Shown: piece by piece, positions 9,477 through 19,003 of the stretch | Position numbering within the stretch: the first letter of the stretch is position 1 | Layout: every line of letters begins with the position of its first letter | Assembly (NCBI RefSeq): GCF_001368815.1 | Contig: NZ_CTEI01000003.1 | Location: 229,538 to 293,537, forward strand | Length of the DNA stretch: 64,000 nt | Reading direction: 5' to 3' | Source of the DNA: Paraliobacillus sp. PM-2 | Lineage (GTDB): Bacteria; Bacillota; Bacilli; Bacillales; Amphibacillaceae | Made by a program: the position numbers and the translations under genes | Notes under the pieces: generated by a model | Database searches by the model: none | What the model saw: only the letters and a program-made list of their open reading frames with translations | What the model was told of the DNA's origin: nothing

Positions 9477-9574
9477 TCTTACCCCTCTCCTCCCTTTTCT
9501 ATTTTTCTATTTAAATTAAGATTTTTTATCAAACCTCCAATCTAAATAATAACTAAATGTGAGGATTTCATTGA

Positions 9575-9588
9575 TGTATGCGTTTTCA
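9575..9588 (-). promoter_or_regulatory. candidate cre before the GH101 gene
   Basis: The minus strand reads TGAAAACGCATACA, which fits the cre consensus. It lies about 100 bases upstream of the GH101 start and about 30 bases downstream of a TATAAT (9619-9624), a position where CcpA usually blocks elongation. The TATAAT has no convincing -35, so the promoter may need an activator or another sigma factor. Confidence 0.5.
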
Positions 9589-9787
9589 ATTAACTTGATG
9601 TTTTATCACATTAATTAAATTATAGTCTTACAACTATAGTATAGTTTTAAAAAATGGTTTGAAGCAATATGGATATTGTTTTATTTTTTAGAAAAATTGC
9701 TTCTTGCTATAAATTCATAAGATTCGGGGGGATTTAGACAAAACAATTAAACATGAAATAACACAAAATTATTTTCTGCTATTACTA

Positions 9788-9820
9788 CCAAAAAAGGCAC
9801 CGGCGAGATGCCGATGCTTT
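9788..9820 (-). terminator. second of two tandem terminators after rpsI
   Basis: Minus strand: GCATCGGC, loop, GCCGGTGC, then six T. It lies 22 bases beyond a very similar hairpin and closes the rplM-rpsI unit before the GH101 promoter region (9477-9787), in which I see only an AT-rich promoter zone and no gene. Confidence 0.85.
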
Positions 9821-9841
9821 AGATTGGTTAAATCTATTATA

Positions 9842-9875
9842 GCAAAAAAGACACCAGCAAAATGCTGATGTCTTC
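9842..9875 (-). terminator. first of two tandem terminators after rpsI
   Basis: Minus strand: GACATCAGCA, loop TTT, TGCTGGTGTC, then six T. The stem pattern resembles the following terminator with many compensating changes, which suggests an old duplication of one element. Confidence 0.88.
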
Positions 9876-9953
9876 ATTCATTTTAAGAATAACGTTAAAT
9901 TGATCCAACTTACACCCAAAGACTTTGGAAACGTTGGTATATCAATAAACCTA

Positions 9954-10346
9954 TTAACGTTTTGAGAACTGAGGAGCTCTACGTGCGCCTTTAAGACCGT
10001 ATTTCTTACGTTCTTTCATACGAGCATCACGAGTTAAGAATCCTGCACGCTTAAGCACTGTGCGGTATTCTGGATCAGCTTCTAATAATGCACGAGAAAC
10101 GCCATGACGAATTGCACCAGCTTGTCCAGTGAATCCTCCACCATCAACGTTTACTAATACATCATAGCTACCTTCTGTTTCTGTTGCAGCTAAAGGTTGC
10201 TTGATAATTGTACGTAGTGTTTCATATGGGAAGTAATCTTCCGCATCACGTTTATTTACAATGATACGTCCAGTTCCTGGAACTAAACGTACACGAGCAG
10301 TTGATTTTTTACGGCGTCCGGTACCGTAGTATTGTACTTGTGCCAC
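9954..10346 (-). CDS. rpsI: 30S ribosomal protein S9
   Basis: Small-subunit protein of 130 residues whose C-terminal tail reaches the P-site tRNA. Clear S9 features are [17 protein letters not shown] at the N-terminus, [14 protein letters not shown] in the middle and the basic tail PQFSKR with the conserved terminal arginine. It follows rplM by 21 bases in the usual rplM-rpsI pair, both driven from the promoter upstream of rplM and stopped by two terminators. Full length. Confidence 0.98.
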   Translation of the reverse strand: MAQVQYYGTGRRKKSTARVRLVPGTGRIIVNKRDAEDYFPYETLRTIIKQPLAATETEGSYDVLVNVDGGGFTGQAGAIRHGVSRALLEADPEYRTVLKRAGFLTRDARMKERKKYGLKGARRAPQFSKR

Positions 10347-10367
10347 TATTCGTTACCTCCTTTTTTA

Positions 10368-10805
10368 TTATCCACGAAGTTCGTATGCTTCTGGTTTTTG
10401 TGCTTGATGATTATGTTCAGAACCTCTAAATACGTGTAGTTTTTTACCCATTTTGCGGCCAAGGCTACCTTTTGGAAGCATACCTTTAATAGTTAATTCA
10501 AGCATTTGCTCAGGGTATTTTGTACGCATTTCATTTGCTGTACGCGATTTCAATCCACCTGGGTGGTTGGAATGACGGTGGTAAAGTTTATCATTTAACT
10601 TATTACCAGTTAATTCGATTTTCTCTGCATTGATAATGATAACATGGTCACCAGTATCGACATGCGGTGTGTACGTTGGTTTATGCTTGCCACGAAGAAT
10701 TGCAGCTACTTCACTAGATAGACGACCTAGTGTTTGGCCTTCTGCATCAACTACAAGCCATTTACGTTCAATGTTTGCTTCATTCGCCATGAAAGTTGTG
10801 CGCAT
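10368..10805 (-). CDS. rplM: 50S ribosomal protein L13
   Basis: Early-assembly large-subunit protein, 145 residues, with the near-invariant [19 protein letters not shown] and [15 protein letters not shown] segments and YELRG at the C-terminus. I keep the first ATG (MRTTFMANE), matching the Bacillus protein and preceded by AGGAGG. First gene of the rplM-rpsI operon. The spacer from truA is long and carries a promoter and a leader of the size expected for the L13 autoregulatory element. Confidence 0.98.
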   Translation of the reverse strand: MRTTFMANEANIERKWLVVDAEGQTLGRLSSEVAAILRGKHKPTYTPHVDTGDHVIIINAEKIELTGNKLNDKLYHRHSNHPGGLKSRTANEMRTKYPEQMLELTIKGMLPKGSLGRKMGKKLHVFRGSEHNHQAQKPEAYELRG

Positions 10806-10940
10806 GATTCGTTAACCTCCTGTATATAAAAATTCACCTAATATCTTACGTTTCATTCGCTATTTCTAGCTTCTTCTGCTTTTATATTCTACACAATTAA
10901 CTTTCCGGGGCTAATCGTGGTATATAAATAAAATGCCATA
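10806..10940 (-). promoter_or_regulatory. rplM leader, likely L13 autoregulatory leader
   Basis: The roughly 130-base untranslated region between the rplM promoter and start codon matches in place and size the Firmicute L13 leader, where L13 is thought to bind its own message. I recognise it by position rather than by folding a consensus. Confidence 0.5.
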
Positions 10941-10944
10941 GATC

Positions 10945-10973
10945 ATCATACATCAAGTCAGACCTAATGTCAA
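10945..10973 (-). promoter_or_regulatory. sigma-A promoter of rplM-rpsI
   Basis: Minus strand: TTGACA, 17 bases, TATGAT. The near-consensus hexamers and exact spacing sit about 140 bases upstream of rplM. This means rplM-rpsI can be transcribed independently of truA. Confidence 0.8.
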
Positions 10974-11047
10974 TAGGGATTCACCTGGTTGCGTTGTTTT
11001 TTCAAAAGATAGATCAAAAGATAGATCAAACCATACTTATATTTCAT

Positions 11048-11788
11048 TCAATTATAAGTGACAGATGTTAAAAATAGACCTTGTGGCGGAGCGGTTTTTC
11101 CAGCTTTTGATCGATCTTTACTCACTAAGATTTCTCTTATTTCCATTGGTTTTCGATTCCCTTTCCCTACCTCTATCAGTGTCCCAACTATAATACGAAC
11201 CATATTATAAAGAAAACCACTGCCCTCAAACGTAAAAATGTACTGATTTTTATGTTGCTCGCATGTAGCTTGATAGATCGTTCTAACCTTCGTACCTTTC
11301 ACTCCAGCATTAGCGGCACAAAATGCAGTAAAATCATGTTCTCCTTCAAGCATTGTACAAGCTTGTTGCATAGATACAATATCAAGTGATTCTTTTACAA
11401 AATAGCTATAATTTCTTTGAAACACATCTTTATCTTCATTATTTAACACATAGTATTGATATTTTTTTGTTTTTACATCAAATCGAGCATGAAAATCATC
11501 AGGGACTAATTGAACATGATCAATATAAATATCATTTGGTAGCACTGCATTCAGCGCTCTTTTCCAATTCGTTTCCGGAATCTTCAGATCTGTATCAAAG
11601 TGAAAAGTTTGACCAACAGCATGGACACCTGCATCTGTTCGTCCAGAGGCTACAATTCGTATCTCTTGTCCTTTATGAATCTTAGATAATGCCTGCTCAA
11701 TTTTTTCTTGAATAGTAAGTGCATTGGGCTGTACTTGATACCCTGCATAAGCTGTGCCGTCATAGCTCACTGTTGTCAATAGTCGCAT
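11048..11788 (-). CDS. truA: tRNA pseudouridine synthase A
   Basis: Makes pseudouridine at positions 38-40 of the tRNA anticodon stem. 246 residues. The catalytic aspartate sits in SGRTDAGVHA, with the usual YDGTAYAGYQVQ near the N-terminus and FLYNMVRIIVGTLIEVG towards the C-terminus. It follows ecfT by 15 bases, the usual place after the ECF module in Bacillaceae. No terminator is obvious between truA and the rplM promoter. Confidence 0.97.
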   Translation of the reverse strand: MRLLTTVSYDGTAYAGYQVQPNALTIQEKIEQALSKIHKGQEIRIVASGRTDAGVHAVGQTFHFDTDLKIPETNWKRALNAVLPNDIYIDHVQLVPDDFHARFDVKTKKYQYYVLNNEDKDVFQRNYSYFVKESLDIVSMQQACTMLEGEHDFTAFCAANAGVKGTKVRTIYQATCEQHKNQYIFTFEGSGFLYNMVRIIVGTLIEVGKGNRKPMEIREILVSKDRSKAGKTAPPQGLFLTSVTYN

Positions 11789-11803
11789 AATTGTTTATCT
11801 CCT

Positions 11804-12613
11804 TTATGAACGTAAGAAGAATAATATGATAATTACGAGAGCAAATATAATAAATGAAATAATATCAATTTTTTCTATCTTTAATTCTCTTAATTTCGTT
11901 CGTCCTTCACCGCCCTGATAACCACGAGCCTCCATCGCCATAGCTAGCTCCTCTGCGCGTTTAAACGCACTAACAAATAATGGTACAAGCAATGGAACAA
12001 CCGCTTGTATCCGGTCTTTTAAAGGGCCTGTTCGAAAATCTACACCTCTTGATGCTTGCGCTTTTGATATTTTTTCCGTTTCTTGCATTAACGTTGGAAT
12101 AAAGCGCAAAGATATAGACATCATTAAGGCCAATTCATGAACTGGAAACTTAATCTTCTTCAATGGGCGTAAAAGACTTTCAATCGCATCCGTTATTTCA
12201 ATTGGAGTGGTTGTCAATGTCAATAAAGATGTTACTAATATTAATAAAAAGAACCGAAAAGAAATAGCAATCCCTTGTTTAATTGCTCCTGTGTAAACCG
12301 AAAATGAGAAGACCTCAAATAGTACGTCACCTTCTTTTGTAACAATTAAATGCAAAAGAAATGTAAAAATAATCAAGAACCATACTGGTGTTAGACCTTT
12401 CATAATAAAAGATAGTTTTATTTTGGTAGCTAGGGCAGTTCCAATGGCAAAGGTAGTTAGCCATGCATAGCTAGGAACTGAATTAGCAAAAAAGACAAAA
12501 ATAACGAAAAAGAATATAACCATTATTTTTGTACGCGGATCTAATCGATGAATAAATGAGTTACTTGGTACATATTGTCCTATTAAAATAGAATTACCCA
12601 TGTTCATCACCAA
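11804..12613 (-). CDS. ecfT: energy-coupling factor transporter transmembrane protein EcfT
   Basis: Membrane scaffold that couples the two EcfA ATPases to interchangeable substrate-binding S components for vitamins or metals. 269 residues, with several hydrophobic helices and the two cytoplasmic coupling motifs ARG and SRG in AQASRGVDF and [24 protein letters not shown] is the usual N-terminal signature. The start overlaps the end of ecfA2 by 20 bases, implying translational coupling. No S component lies beside it, which indicates a shared group-II ECF module. Confidence 0.96.
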   Translation of the reverse strand: MVMNMGNSILIGQYVPSNSFIHRLDPRTKIMVIFFFVIFVFFANSVPSYAWLTTFAIGTALATKIKLSFIMKGLTPVWFLIIFTFLLHLIVTKEGDVLFEVFSFSVYTGAIKQGIAISFRFFLLILVTSLLTLTTTPIEITDAIESLLRPLKKIKFPVHELALMMSISLRFIPTLMQETEKISKAQASRGVDFRTGPLKDRIQAVVPLLVPLFVSAFKRAEELAMAMEARGYQGGEGRTKLRELKIEKIDIISFIIFALVIIILFFLRS

Positions 12614-13466
12614 CTCTCATCAACAAGGTGAGTTCAGCAGCTAATTCTGGAATGGTCTGTCCTTTATAAGGGAGCGAGATATCAAATTTTTCTTCTATTT
12701 TGCGTAAGAATTGAATGATTTCAGGTAAATCTAATTGAACTGCTTGTAATTTTTCCTTTTGTGTAAATACCTCACTAGGCACGCCTTCCATATATTTTGT
12801 CCCATGATCCATGATAATAACATGGTCTGCATAACGAAGTGCATCTTCCATGCTATGAGTGACTAAGATAGTAGTTAATTTTTTCTCATGGTGGAGCTGA
12901 TAGAACATATCCATCATTTGTTTTTGACCTTTCGGATCTAAACCTGCTGTTGGTTCATCAAGCACTAAAACAGAAGGGTCCATTGCTAGTACACCCGCAA
13001 TGGCAACTCTACGCATTTGTCCACCACTTAAATCAAACGGCGACCGTTCTAACATATCGGTAGATAACTGAACAGCTTCCATTACTTTTGGAATCCTTTT
13101 TTCGATTTCATGATCAGAAACGCCAAAATTACTCGGTCCAAAGCTGATATCTTTTTTTATTGTTTCATCAAATAATTGATGTTCTGGATATTGAAATACC
13201 ACACCTACATGCTTTCGTAGGTTTTTAATTCCTTTTGGCTTTCCATTAGCTGTAAGTTTAAAATCGCCAATACGCACTTCACCCTCTGTTGGGCGCAGCA
13301 AACCATTTAAATGCTGAATTAAGGTTGATTTCCCAGAACCGGTATGCCCAACAACTGCTACAAAGGAACCTGATGGAATATCAAAAGAAAGATTAGTTAA
13401 CGCTCGATGTTCAAAAGGTGTATTGGGTTGATAAGTATAGTTTACATTTTTGAATGATATGTCCAT
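12594..13466 (-). CDS. ecfA2: energy-coupling factor transporter ATPase EcfA2
   Basis: Second ATPase of the ECF module, 290 residues. Walker [10 protein letters not shown], signature [13 protein letters not shown], Walker [13 protein letters not shown] and the switch histidine in VTHSMEDA are all intact. The MRRVAIAG signature is typical of EcfA2 rather than EcfA1. The gene overlaps ecfA1 by 25 bases and ecfT by 20 bases, so the three are made as one set. Confidence 0.96.
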   Translation of the reverse strand: MDISFKNVNYTYQPNTPFEHRALTNLSFDIPSGSFVAVVGHTGSGKSTLIQHLNGLLRPTEGEVRIGDFKLTANGKPKGIKNLRKHVGVVFQYPEHQLFDETIKKDISFGPSNFGVSDHEIEKRIPKVMEAVQLSTDMLERSPFDLSGGQMRRVAIAGVLAMDPSVLVLDEPTAGLDPKGQKQMMDMFYQLHHEKKLTTILVTHSMEDALRYADHVIIMDHGTKYMEGVPSEVFTQKEKLQAVQLDLPEIIQFLRKIEEKFDISLPYKGQTIPELAAELTLLMRVGDEHG

Positions 13467-14293
13467 AATCCTTCTATTAACTCCTCTTGATTTAATGGTT
13501 GTTTCTCCAGAATCATTTGATCCTTGTTTATTTCATTTGCTAACTTCGCTACGAAAGGGATATCCAGACCAATTTTTTGTAACATTTTTTCCTTTTGAAA
13601 CACTTCTCTTGGACTAGCTTCTAGCCATACTTCCCCTTTATTCATCACAATAACTTGATCAGCTTGTGTTATCTCATTTAAATCATGGGTAATTGATATT
13701 AACGAGATACCTTGTTGTAATCTAACATTATTAACTGTTTGCATGATTTCTTTTCTACCTTTTGGATCCAACATTGCTGTTGCTTCATCAAGTATAATCA
13801 CTTGTGGGGAGACGGCTAATACACCACCAATGGCAACACGTTGTTTTTGTCCTCCAGATAATCGATGGGGCTCATGAAGGCGATAATCCCACATAGAAAC
13901 GGCTTCTAGGCTGCTTTTTATCTTAGAAATCATTTTTTGTCGCTCTACTCCTCTATTTTCTAAACCAAAGGCAACATCATCTCTAACAGTCGTACCGACA
14001 AATTGATTATCAGGGTTTTGAAAAACCATACCAATGGCTTTTCTTACTTCCCAAACGGTTTCTTCTGTCACAGTTATACCATTAACAATTATTTCTCCCT
14101 TCACCGGAAATAACAAACCATTTATTAATTTTGCAATGGTTGATTTCCCAGAGCCATTATGCCCAATAATTGCCACCCAACGATCAGCAGGGATGCAAAA
14201 ACTTACATTGTTCAGTACCCATGGCTGCTCTTCACTATATCTGAACGAAACATTACGAAACTCTATATAAGTATTATTCATATATTCCTCCAA
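13442..14293 (-). CDS. ecfA1: energy-coupling factor transporter ATPase EcfA1
   Basis: First ATPase of the ECF vitamin/metal transporter module, 283 residues. Walker [11 protein letters not shown]-loop [10 protein letters not shown], signature [13 protein letters not shown], Walker [13 protein letters not shown] and a switch histidine in ITHDLNE are present. The start is uncertain between the first ATG and the one four codons later; the GGAGGAATAT ribosome site supports the first. It heads ecfA1-ecfA2-ecfT-truA after two terminators that end the alpha operon, so it should have its own promoter in the 350-base AT-rich spacer. Confidence 0.96.
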   Translation of the reverse strand: MEEYMNNTYIEFRNVSFRYSEEQPWVLNNVSFCIPADRWVAIIGHNGSGKSTIAKLINGLLFPVKGEIIVNGITVTEETVWEVRKAIGMVFQNPDNQFVGTTVRDDVAFGLENRGVERQKMISKIKSSLEAVSMWDYRLHEPHRLSGGQKQRVAIGGVLAVSPQVIILDEATAMLDPKGRKEIMQTVNNVRLQQGISLISITHDLNEITQADQVIVMNKGEVWLEASPREVFQKEKMLQKIGLDIPFVAKLANEINKDQMILEKQPLNQEELIEGLWTYHSKM

Positions 14294-14332
14294 AAAAAAA
14301 CAATATATTTCCCTGGAAATAATGTATATTGT
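14291..14332 (-). terminator. terminator-like hairpin touching the ecfA1 ribosome-binding site
   Basis: Minus strand: ACAATATA, inner TTTCC/GGAAA pairing, TATATTGT, then nine T running straight into GGAGGAATAT. It could act as a leader attenuator or simply keep the site unpaired. The remaining spacer (14333-14642) is AT-rich with no gene recognised. Confidence 0.5.
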
Positions 14333-14642
14333 CGGGACATGTCATATATTATTAATTTATATCATAGTTTCTTCAAAATAAGGCACACTTCTAATTGATT
14401 ATTTTATCATAATTTCATTGTATTGATATAGCTAATTTATAGATTTTAATCTTACGTTTTAAAATGCTTTATTATGAATATCAATTACTTTACGCTCTAA
14501 ATATAATTTTTATAGGATTGATTATTCAAACACAATACATAAATAGCCGGGACGTGGGTGTTATGCTGTATCGGAATCAAAAATAATGCTTATATGGTCG
14601 TTTATATCTATTACACCTTCCTGTATTGCAAAAAGTTGAAAT

Positions 14643-14683
14643 AAAAAAAGCCGTTTGCTCCACTTTGGGTAGCTAAACGGCTT
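14643..14683 (-). terminator. second terminator after rplQ
   Basis: Minus strand: AGCCGTTTAGCT, loop, AGCAAACGGCT, then seven T. It backs up another hairpin 30 bases earlier at the end of the S10-spc-alpha transcription unit. Confidence 0.88.
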
Positions 14684-14712
14684 CACCTATCTATATCTAA
14701 TGAAGGCATGAG

Positions 14713-14762
14713 CAAAAAAGGGCTTTGATTCACCTCGTGCAGAGATTCTGTCCAAGCCCTTA
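14713..14762 (-). terminator. first terminator after rplQ
   Basis: Minus strand: AAGGGCTTGG, a roughly 30-base apical part with its own short pairing, CAAAGCCCTT, then a T-run. It begins 17 bases after the rplQ stop codon. Confidence 0.8.
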
Positions 14763-14779
14763 CCTTCATATATCAAACT

Positions 14780-15133
14780 TTATACTAACTCAATAACTGC
14801 CATTTTTGCACCATCACCGCGACGTGGTCCTAATTTTAACACACGTGTGTAACCGCCCTGACGATCTTCGTAACGACTAGCTATATCAGAAAATAACTTT
14901 TGTACTGCATCTTCATTTTCAGCCGACTCTACATTATATAAATATGATGCTGCTTGACGGCGTGCATGAATATCACCACGTTTACCCAACGTAATCATTT
15001 TATCTACTACAGAACGAAGATCTTTTGCTTTTGCCTCTGTTGTTTCTAGACGCTCATGAATAATCAAATCAGTAGCAAGATTTCGAAGTAGTGCTAAACG
15101 TGCATCAGTCGTACGACCTAGTTTTCTAGCCAT
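14780..15133 (-). CDS. rplQ: 50S ribosomal protein L17
   Basis: Large-subunit protein of 117 residues near the exit tunnel. The N-terminus [20 protein letters not shown], the [10 protein letters not shown] helix and the C-terminal [21 protein letters not shown] are characteristic. Last gene of the alpha operon, 47 bases after rpoA, followed by two terminators. Confidence 0.98.
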   Translation of the reverse strand: MARKLGRTTDARLALLRNLATDLIIHERLETTEAKAKDLRSVVDKMITLGKRGDIHARRQAASYLYNVESAENEDAVQKLFSDIASRYEDRQGGYTRVLKLGPRRGDGAKMAVIELV

Positions 15134-15180
15134 CGATTATCCCTCCCTTTTTCGGAATATCTCAAGATGTTTTCATATGA

Positions 15181-16125
15181 TTAATCTTCTTTACGTAAAC
15201 CTAATCCTAAATCCTCAAGTTTATGTTTCACTTCTTCTAGTGATTTTCGTCCTAGATTACGAACTTTCATCATATCTTCTTCAGATTTATTTGCAAGCTC
15301 CTGTACCGTATTAATCCCTGCTCGTTTTAAACAGTTATAAGAACGTACGGATAAGTCAAGCTCTTCGATTGTCATTTCAAGTACTTTTTCTTTTTGATCT
15401 TCTTCTTTTTCAATCATAATTTCTGCATTTTGTGCTTCATCTGTTAAACTAACAAAGATATTTAAATGTTCAGTATAGATTTTAGCACCTAAAGATACTG
15501 CCTCTTCTGGACGTATGCTCCCATCTGTCCAAACATCTAACGTTAATTTATCAAAATTCGTGATTTGACCTACACGAGTATTCTCTACTTGATAAGTAAC
15601 GCGAGATACTGGAGTGAAAATCGAATCAACAGGAATAACTCCTATTGGTTGATCATCATGATTGTTAGCATCCGCTGGACGATATCCACGTCCACGTTCA
15701 GCAGTCATCTTCATATGCAATGCTGCATTACTACCCAATGTAGCAATATGAAGATCCGGATTAAGAATTTCCACATCACTGTCATACGTAATATCCGCAG
15801 CAGTAACAACGCCTTCTCCCTGTACATCTATTTCTAATGTTTTCTCTTCCTCAGAGTAAATCTTTAGAGCTAGTTTCTTCAGGTTAAGAATAATCGTTGT
15901 AACGTCTTCTATAACACCATCTATCGTCGAAAATTCATGTAATGCGCCATCAATTTGCACGGATGTTACAGCAGCACCAGGAAGTGAGGATAATAGAATA
16001 CGACGTAAGGAGTTTCCTAGTGTAGTCCCATATCCACGTTCTAGTGGTTCTACGACGAATTTTCCAAATGTAGCATCATCACTGATTTCTACCGTTTCAA
16101 TCTTTGGCTTTTCAATTTCGATCAT
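15181..16125 (-). CDS. rpoA: RNA polymerase subunit alpha
   Basis: 314-residue alpha subunit that dimerises to start polymerase assembly; its C-terminal domain contacts UP elements and activators. The N-terminal domain has [20 protein letters not shown]; an acidic linker near residues 230-245 leads to the C-terminal helix-hairpin-helix domain with [14 protein letters not shown] and [12 protein letters not shown]. It is preceded by a 234-base spacer after rpsK that contains a small hairpin (16157-16179, CGGTTAG/CTAACCG), longer than most gaps in this cluster. Confidence 0.98.
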   Translation of the reverse strand: MIEIEKPKIETVEISDDATFGKFVVEPLERGYGTTLGNSLRRILLSSLPGAAVTSVQIDGALHEFSTIDGVIEDVTTIILNLKKLALKIYSEEEKTLEIDVQGEGVVTAADITYDSDVEILNPDLHIATLGSNAALHMKMTAERGRGYRPADANNHDDQPIGVIPVDSIFTPVSRVTYQVENTRVGQITNFDKLTLDVWTDGSIRPEEAVSLGAKIYTEHLNIFVSLTDEAQNAEIMIEKEEDQKEKVLEMTIEELDLSVRSYNCLKRAGINTVQELANKSEEDMMKVRNLGRKSLEEVKHKLEDLGLGLRKED

Positions 16126-16359
16126 TAATAAAACCCTCCTTCAAACGTCGAAACCCCGGTTAGACTATTTGCCTAACCGAAATTCCTCATGTAGGCAGTT
16201 CCCGCTTCTGCACTAAGTCCATTCGTATACTTCAAATCTGTCTTAAGCAATGGTGACTTTTAACTATTACATTAAATCATCACTTTAAATCGTTCATCTT
16301 AACTTTTAGCTTCATAAATCATTATAGACAGTCTGACAAATTCTATACGGATAAATTAT

Positions 16360-16749
16360 TTATACACGACGACGTTTTGGTGGGCGACAACCATTGTGAG
16401 GAACTGGTGTTACATCAACAATGGCAGTTACATCGATACCAACTGCTTGTAGTGAACGGATTGCCGCTTCACGACCAGCGCCAGGTCCTTTAACTGTTAC
16501 TTCTAATGTTTTTATTCCGTGCTCCTGTGCAGCTTTAGCAGCAGCTTCTGCAGCCATTTGTGCAGCAAATGGAGTCGATTTACGTGAACCTTTAAAGCCA
16601 AGTACACCAGCACTGCTCCAGCTTATTACATTACCTTGCACATCTGTAATCGTAACGATTGTATTGTTAAAAGTAGAACGAATATGTGCTATGCCAGTGT
16701 CTATATTCTTTTTCACACGTTTTTTACGCGTATTTGTTTTACGAGCCAT
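16360..16749 (-). CDS. rpsK: 30S ribosomal protein S11
   Basis: 129-residue platform protein near the mRNA exit. It contains [35 protein letters not shown] and the C-terminal [17 protein letters not shown]. The gene follows rpsM by 25 bases in the usual alpha-operon order. Confidence 0.98.
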   Translation of the reverse strand: MARKTNTRKKRVKKNIDTGIAHIRSTFNNTIVTITDVQGNVISWSSAGVLGFKGSRKSTPFAAQMAAEAAAKAAQEHGIKTLEVTVKGPGAGREAAIRSLQAVGIDVTAIVDVTPVPHNGCRPPKRRRV

Positions 16750-16774
16750 TAGCTTAACGAACCTCCTTTAATAC

Positions 16775-17140
16775 TTATTTCTTTTTATTAGCCATTGTTT
16801 TACGTGGGCCTTTACGAGTACGAGAGTTGTTCTTTGTCTTTTGTCCACGAAGTGGTAACCCTCTACGGTGACGTAAGCCTCTATATGAGCCAATTTCAAT
16901 TAGTCGTTTAATATTTAAAGAAATTTCACGACGTAGATCGCCTTCTACAGTACGATTATCAACTGCAGTACGAATTTTTGCTAATTCATCTTCAGTCAAA
17001 TCACGAACACGAGTATCTTCAGAAACACCAGCTTCAGCCAAAACTTCTTTTGCAGCAGATTTACCAATGCCATAGATATAAGTTAAAGAAATTACTATAC
17101 GTTTTTCACGTGGAATATCAATACCTGCAATACGTGCCAT
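16775..17140 (-). CDS. rpsM: 30S ribosomal protein S13
   Basis: 121-residue head protein bridging to L5 and contacting P-site tRNA. It starts [18 protein letters not shown], carries the helix-hairpin-helix [11 protein letters not shown] and ends in the basic [18 protein letters not shown] tail. It follows rpmJ by 24 bases. Confidence 0.98.
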   Translation of the reverse strand: MARIAGIDIPREKRIVISLTYIYGIGKSAAKEVLAEAGVSEDTRVRDLTEDELAKIRTAVDNRTVEGDLRREISLNIKRLIEIGSYRGLRHRRGLPLRGQKTKNNSRTRKGPRKTMANKKK

Positions 17141-17164
17141 ACGTGTTGTGCACCTCCTTATTGA

Positions 17165-17305
<141 letters not shown>

Positions 17306-17311
17306 TTATCA

Positions 17312-17530
17312 TTATTTATAACGGTACGTAATACGTCCTCTTGTCAAATCATATGGAGAAAGTTCAACCGTTACCTTATCTCCAGGTAAAATTCGAATAA
17401 AATGCATACGAATCTTTCCAGAGACATGAGCTAAAACGGTATGACCATTCTCTAATTCAACTTTAAACATTGCGTTCGGTAATGTGTCAGTAACAGTACC
17501 TTCTACTTCAATTGCATCGTCTTTCGCCAT
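17312..17530 (-). CDS. infA: translation initiation factor IF-1
   Basis: 72-residue OB-fold factor that occupies the A site during initiation. The sequence [41 protein letters not shown] and [11 protein letters not shown] is textbook IF-1. Its start overlaps the end of the KOW-domain gene by 23 bases, so the two are probably translationally coupled. Confidence 0.98.
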   Translation of the reverse strand: MAKDDAIEVEGTVTDTLPNAMFKVELENGHTVLAHVSGKIRMHFIRILPGDKVTVELSPYDLTRGRITYRYK

Positions 17531-17843
17531 CGAGTTGATCTCCCTTCTTCAAATCAGTCACTACTTCATTGACAAATTTTGATATAGCAAAACGCAGCTT
17601 ACCATTTGTAACGCGACCAGTTTCTAGAAGGCTATTTTGGACCTCAGGAGAAATAAAGTTCATCGGCATAACATGATTTAGATTCTTCTTCTTTGGTCGA
17701 TCATACTTTCTTTTCTCTCCGTCAGCAAGTAAAGCAAAACGATCATCTACTATACCTATTACAATAGCATATTGACCAGCTTCTCGCCCTTGTAAAATTT
17801 GAACAACTTGACCTATCTGGGGATACGAATCCGCATCATTCAA
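17508..17843 (-). CDS. KOW-domain RNA-binding protein (YbzG-like)
   Basis: A 111-residue protein with an N-terminal KOW/SH3-like fold ([22 protein letters not shown]) related to the L14e family, and a basic [11 protein letters not shown] stretch. Proteins of this kind sit between map and infA in Bacillaceae; their exact function is not settled as far as I know. Here it overlaps infA, and the map gene before it is a pseudogene, so it must have a promoter within or near the 460-base spacer upstream. Confidence 0.85.
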   Translation of the reverse strand: MNDADSYPQIGQVVQILQGREAGQYAIVIGIVDDRFALLADGEKRKYDRPKKKNLNHVMPMNFISPEVQNSLLETGRVTNGKLRFAISKFVNEVVTDLKKGDQLDGERRCN

Positions 17844-17927
17844 ACATGATCACCTTCACTTACCGATTTGTTATATTAACAAATCATGATATTGTTTTAA
17901 AATATATAGAAAACAAACATATATTTT

Positions 17928-18126
17928 ACCATGTTTTGTGACAACCGTCCAATCATCCGCAAAAGTTGTTATCTGACATATCCCGCTATTAACCATGAAG
18001 TAATTATTTACTCATGATTAAATTTGTATGCATAGACCAAAAATAGATGTACCTTTTTAGTCTACTAACACACGTTGTATTTATTAGATGCGATATATTG
18101 GAAAGGCGGGCACCTGGTTTTGCTTG
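17928..18126 (-). pseudogene. map: decayed methionine aminopeptidase gene (map remnant)
   Basis: The adk-to-KOW spacer (17844-18302), where Bacillaceae carry map, holds scattered pieces of Map on the expected strand and in the expected order. At 18088-18126 the frame reads QAKPGARLSNISH (B. subtilis Map: EAKPGERLSNISHAI); at 17928-17996 it reads MVNSG followed by TFADDWTVVTKHG (Map: PMVNAGSRYV...LADNWTVVTVDG). The metal-site segments between and before them are gone or shifted, with stop codons in all frames. The coordinates give only the recognisable part. A paralogue elsewhere must provide the essential activity. Confidence 0.88.
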
Positions 18127-18302
18127 ATTTGAAAATGAAATAACATTATTCACCATTAGTATATACATTCAAAACGCTTCTATAAACGTTAGTTGTTTTT
18201 ACAATGGCAATAAGTTATTTATACATTAATTGGTATTTATGTGCAAACACACAGAAAACTTTATAATTTGTTTGTTATTTCTATCGTATTTGCACAAATT
18301 AC

Positions 18303-18974
<672 letters not shown>

Positions 18975-19003
18975 TCATGATTAATAGGATCATTAATCAA
19001 AAA

